A stretch of 64,000 bases of DNA from Archegozetes longisetosus (Eukaryota > Arthropoda > Arachnida > Sarcoptiformes > Trhypochthoniidae). Positions within the stretch are counted from its first letter, which is position 1, and every line of letters begins with the position of its first letter. Shown in pieces: positions 61,201 through 64,000 of the stretch. A program made the position numbers and the translations under genes. The notes beneath the pieces are model-generated. The model was not told the DNA's origin, did not search any database, and saw nothing but the letters and a program-made list of their open reading frames with translations. The DNA is taken from contig JAEMBT020000007.1 of NCBI GenBank assembly GCA_018873245.2, positions 1,364,001-1,428,000 of the forward strand. Reading direction: 5' to 3'.

Positions 61201-61923
61201 AAATAAAGTGTGCAAACCTAAATATTACGCCATGATTATTTAAAATCCAACATTTAGTTATAAAATTAATAATCTGAAAGTGTTAATAATAAAAGTTCAA
61301 TATATCAGTGAGAAAGACAACTTCTATTGAAAGAGCATATTTAATTGAGTGTTATCATGAGTTTAAATTTTGAATTAAACTTTAACTAATTATGGCGTAA
61401 TATTTAGGTTTACACACTTTATTTTAGTAATTACTCTTATTATAACTACGAAAAATTTTAACTTTTGACTTTAAGTTATTAACTCAAAGGACGTATAAGA
61501 TAATTTCATGAAAATTTGGGACATAAATTTAGATTTCTTTTTAAAATGATACATTGTTCATAAAATTCTACAACTTAGTTTTATAGTCTTAAACATAGGG
61601 CACGAATTTACGAAAATACTGTATTAACGAACAATCTCATAGTCATACAAAATCTTATGTTAATTTCTTTAGGAGCTTCATTCAATTCTATTGAGTAATC
61701 GTTAATTGTTAAGTGCATTTTGTTCTTGATATGAAATATTGTACTCTTTCGTACTTCTTTATCATTCTCATCAAATAAAAGTTTTTAACTTAATCTCTAC
61801 GTTCTTTATGAGTATTTGATAGTCGTTTCACTCGAAACATTCACTCACCTGATAAGATCCGGGGCATCTCCTCTATTACCAAATCTGTCATAACTGTCAT
61901 CATTTGTTTCATCAAACAGTCTC
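46281..61923 (-). CDS. VGlut: Vesicular glutamate transporter (SLC17 family), 5' end not found
   Basis: Eleven exons, 5' to 3': 61923-61849, 56452-56194, 52784-52666, 52595-52481, 50303-50216, 49277-49191, 48929-48793, 48705-48556, 48423-48180, 47757-47630, 46706-46281. All junctions are GT-AG and all phases agree, giving 608 residues after an initial split codon. The protein is a twelve-helix major-facilitator transporter. It loads glutamate into synaptic vesicles using the proton-driven membrane potential. Signatures include [13 protein letters not shown] (helix 1), [55 protein letters not shown] and [17 protein letters not shown]. Others are [20 protein letters not shown] and [20 protein letters not shown]. 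The N-terminal cytoplasmic part is acidic; the C-terminal tail of about 110 residues is rich in Gln, Pro, Ser and Tyr. Introns 1-3 are long. The exon with the start codon must lie upstream of 61923, probably outside the window. Confidence 0.95.
58199..58276. repeat. GAGT/GA microsatellite in VGlut intron 1
   Basis: Several GTGA units run into about 23 uninterrupted GA units, ending at 58276. It is a slippage-prone simple repeat in the first visible intron of VGlut. Confidence 0.9.
60963..61621. mobile_element. Tc1/mariner-type miniature element with long arms in VGlut intron 1
   Basis: TA at 60961-60962 and 61622-61623. The outer ends are CGGCATGTTTGTAAATTCGT and the inverted form of CAGTATTTTCGTAAATTCGT. 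The arms (about 60963-61237 and 61388-61621) match for most of their length, including AATTACTAAAATAAAGTGTG and its complement. The loop is about 150 bases. There is no coding capacity; transcripts crossing it would form a long hairpin. Confidence 0.8.
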
Positions 61924-64000
61924 CTATAGAAAGTGATAAAAAATCAGAACCGTTCTTATATATGTATCATTTTTGGATATTTTTATGTGTAATCTATTCA
62001 AACAAATAAATTTTAATTATTCACTTGCATGAAAGAATTATTCAGAATTTTTAAAAGTATTAAAGCTAAAAAAAGCTTTCTGTATCGAAATTTCGATATT
62101 AGATTTCAAAAAATGAATGCTGCATCATCTCATGAATAGAGAAAATGAAATTTAACTCAGCATTTTTGAGCTCTGAAGCAATGTTTGAAGTGTTTGGGAA
62201 ATACGGCATTCATTATGGGTTAAATCAGGGAAGAAAGAGAAATAAAGGGAATGTTTAAATTGAATTCAATGTCGAAAATGAGATAATGAGATAATAGAAA
62301 CAACGGATAGAGTTAGAGAAAGCAGAGATTTCAAGAGTGCAAATCATGAAATGAAAGTCAAGTCATTGAGCGTTGATTTCTTTGTAATTGAATGCTGACA
62401 GAAAATCCAATTTATAATTAGAATGATATTGAAATGCAGTTGGGTTTTAACGAAATAAATTAAATCAAAACAAAAGAGTTATTCACTTAAATAATGCTGT
62501 TTTCGAATATAGCACATTTTGCCTTAATAGGTTTCTACATAATGATTAACAAACTTTTAAAAACTTATTCTCACTGGATGATCCACGATTTTATCTAACT
62601 GATACGAATTTTCTAATAAACAAGTCCATTCATTCTGATAGATTTTAGGCTGAACTTAACTAAAACTAGTGTCTGAATACTATTTGATAAATAACCGTTT
62701 GTGATATTGCTTAGTGTTTAACCTATACAGTTTTCTAAGTTCATTCGTATACTGGTTTTATTGACGATCACTTAATTTTTACTGCAAAGAAATTAGTAAA
62801 AATTTTAAGTAGACAAAAGTGTTACTAATGCTTTAAAAATGTTGAACGAGTTTTTCGAAGTATCTGATCAGTAGGCTCGAGACCATTTATCTGTTGAAAA
62901 GACGAATAATTAACAAGACATCAAACTTATAACCCAATACAGATAAATAAATAATGAATATCTCGCACTAGCACTATAATGTATTATAAGCACCTTACAA
63001 AATAAGTTTCTAACTAGAAGTCAATTAAGCTTCTATCTTCGTTTCACTCTGGTTATGAATCCCCTGAATCAATATTGCTTTTGTCCAAAAAAGTATAACT
63101 TAAAAAACAATCTTTCCATTTACGCTAGACAAAAGAATATTCCCACAGAGAAAAGTAATAAAAGTAAGAATAAGAAAAATATCAGTTTAGTTCGACTTTT
63201 CCCTGAAAATCAGTGTTCGCATGAGATATCAAAATGAATGTTTGTCACTGATGTTTATCTCATAATGCATTTCTTGCCTTACGCCCTAAATCTCGTAACG
63301 GACTGCAAACTCTCATCGATTTTTCCTCGTGTATTCATTGCTTTCTATATCTCTTACTGAGCAATATTATTTATATGTATCTGACTACAGAAATCAATTT
63401 TTTCTTAATTCTTTAGCAAAAATTGCTTGATTAAAGACTACATAGAATGTAATATTGTTTGAGAATATGAATATGCATTGTATACTTTCATATTTTTGGG
63501 ATTTATTAAGACTTAAAATTATAAAAGCTTTCAGTATATTACAAGATTGAAAAATCAATAAAAGGCAAATTGTGGCAGGATTTCGTTATTTAGATATTAG
63601 TAATTTCGAGGCTGTTACTCACTTGAAAAAGCTCCTAAAATATACATATTTTATAAAACTCAAGCTATAAAGTCAGGAAAGTTTTTATGGATTGGGATAT
63701 ACTTTGTTAGTATTACATACATTAGCCTTAATTGTATAGATGTATAGTGAAAACTACAAGTTTACATGATTTTAAACAGAGGTGAAACTGAAATCCAATA
63801 GATTTTCCAAAAATTAAGTATATTTTATCATTAATATCGATGAAATCTTTTAATTCTTCTTAAAAAATTGAATTACAACGTTTCAGCTATATTTAAGCGC
63901 AATATATTTGAAAACTACATTGTATAAAAGCACATTTTCAAAATTATTTCGATTCAATTACTTCTTTTAGGAAAGGTTAAAAAGCTTCTATTTTTGTCTT
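61924..64000. other. Upstream intron or flank of VGlut
   Basis: No further exon of VGlut or other gene recognised on either strand. A 60-codon + strand frame at 63055-63237 has no motif. Probably intron, as the exon at 61923 starts with an AG-preceded split codon. Confidence 0.45.

Noticed and set aside
63055..63237. Candidate first coding exon of VGlut
   Set aside because: Lies on the wrong strand; no - strand ATG exon with a matching donor phase was found there.
1..64000. tRNA, rRNA or bacterial-type operon features
   Set aside because: None recognised by eye; gene structure is eukaryotic throughout.

Overview
This is a strongly AT-rich piece of an arthropod, most likely insect, nuclear genome. 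The evidence is spliced genes with GT-AG introns, a neuronal vesicular glutamate transporter, clip-domain serine proteases, a chitin-binding peritrophin-like protein, TTAGG-type repeats and many insect-style DNA transposons. I cannot fix the order. TTAGG tracts argue weakly against higher Diptera.

Region by region. 1-4.3 kb holds the last three exons of a small cysteine-rich secreted-type protein on the + strand that I do not recognise; a miniature element and a foldback element sit in its introns. 5.4-20.1 kb is a transposon graveyard. It holds a small palindromic element, a Merlin-like remnant, a nearly intact FLYWCH/MULE transposon, a dead exon copy of the first gene split by a long-inverted-repeat Tc1-like element, a pogo-type miniature, a possible solo LTR, a piggyBac-type miniature, a decayed LINE carrying a second foldback element, a hAT remnant, a decayed mariner and a second piggyBac-type family.

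20.4-21.0 kb is a two-exon peritrophin-like gene (- strand). 24.1-29.3 kb is a two-exon beta-1,3-galactosyltransferase (- strand) with a 3.5 kb intron holding a piggyBac-type element that itself carries a hAT element. Its first exon has a frame break in the stem region. 29.6-34.7 kb holds a duplicated noncoding segment interrupted by a second mariner, a three-level transposon nest, and two decayed peritrophin fragments in opposite orientation. 36.0-42.6 kb has two tandem clip-domain trypsin-like proteases (- strand). Their protease exons are nearly identical while their clip exons have diverged. 46.3-61.9 kb holds eleven exons of the vesicular glutamate transporter VGlut (- strand), whose 5' end is not visible.

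The genes do not form one pathway. The proteases and the peritrophin-like protein are typical secreted immune, gut or cuticle proteins. The galactosyltransferase is a Golgi enzyme and VGlut is a synaptic-vesicle transporter. No operon-like or RNA gene features were found. The main themes are small-family duplication with decay, and several layers of nested transposons datable by their target-site duplications.
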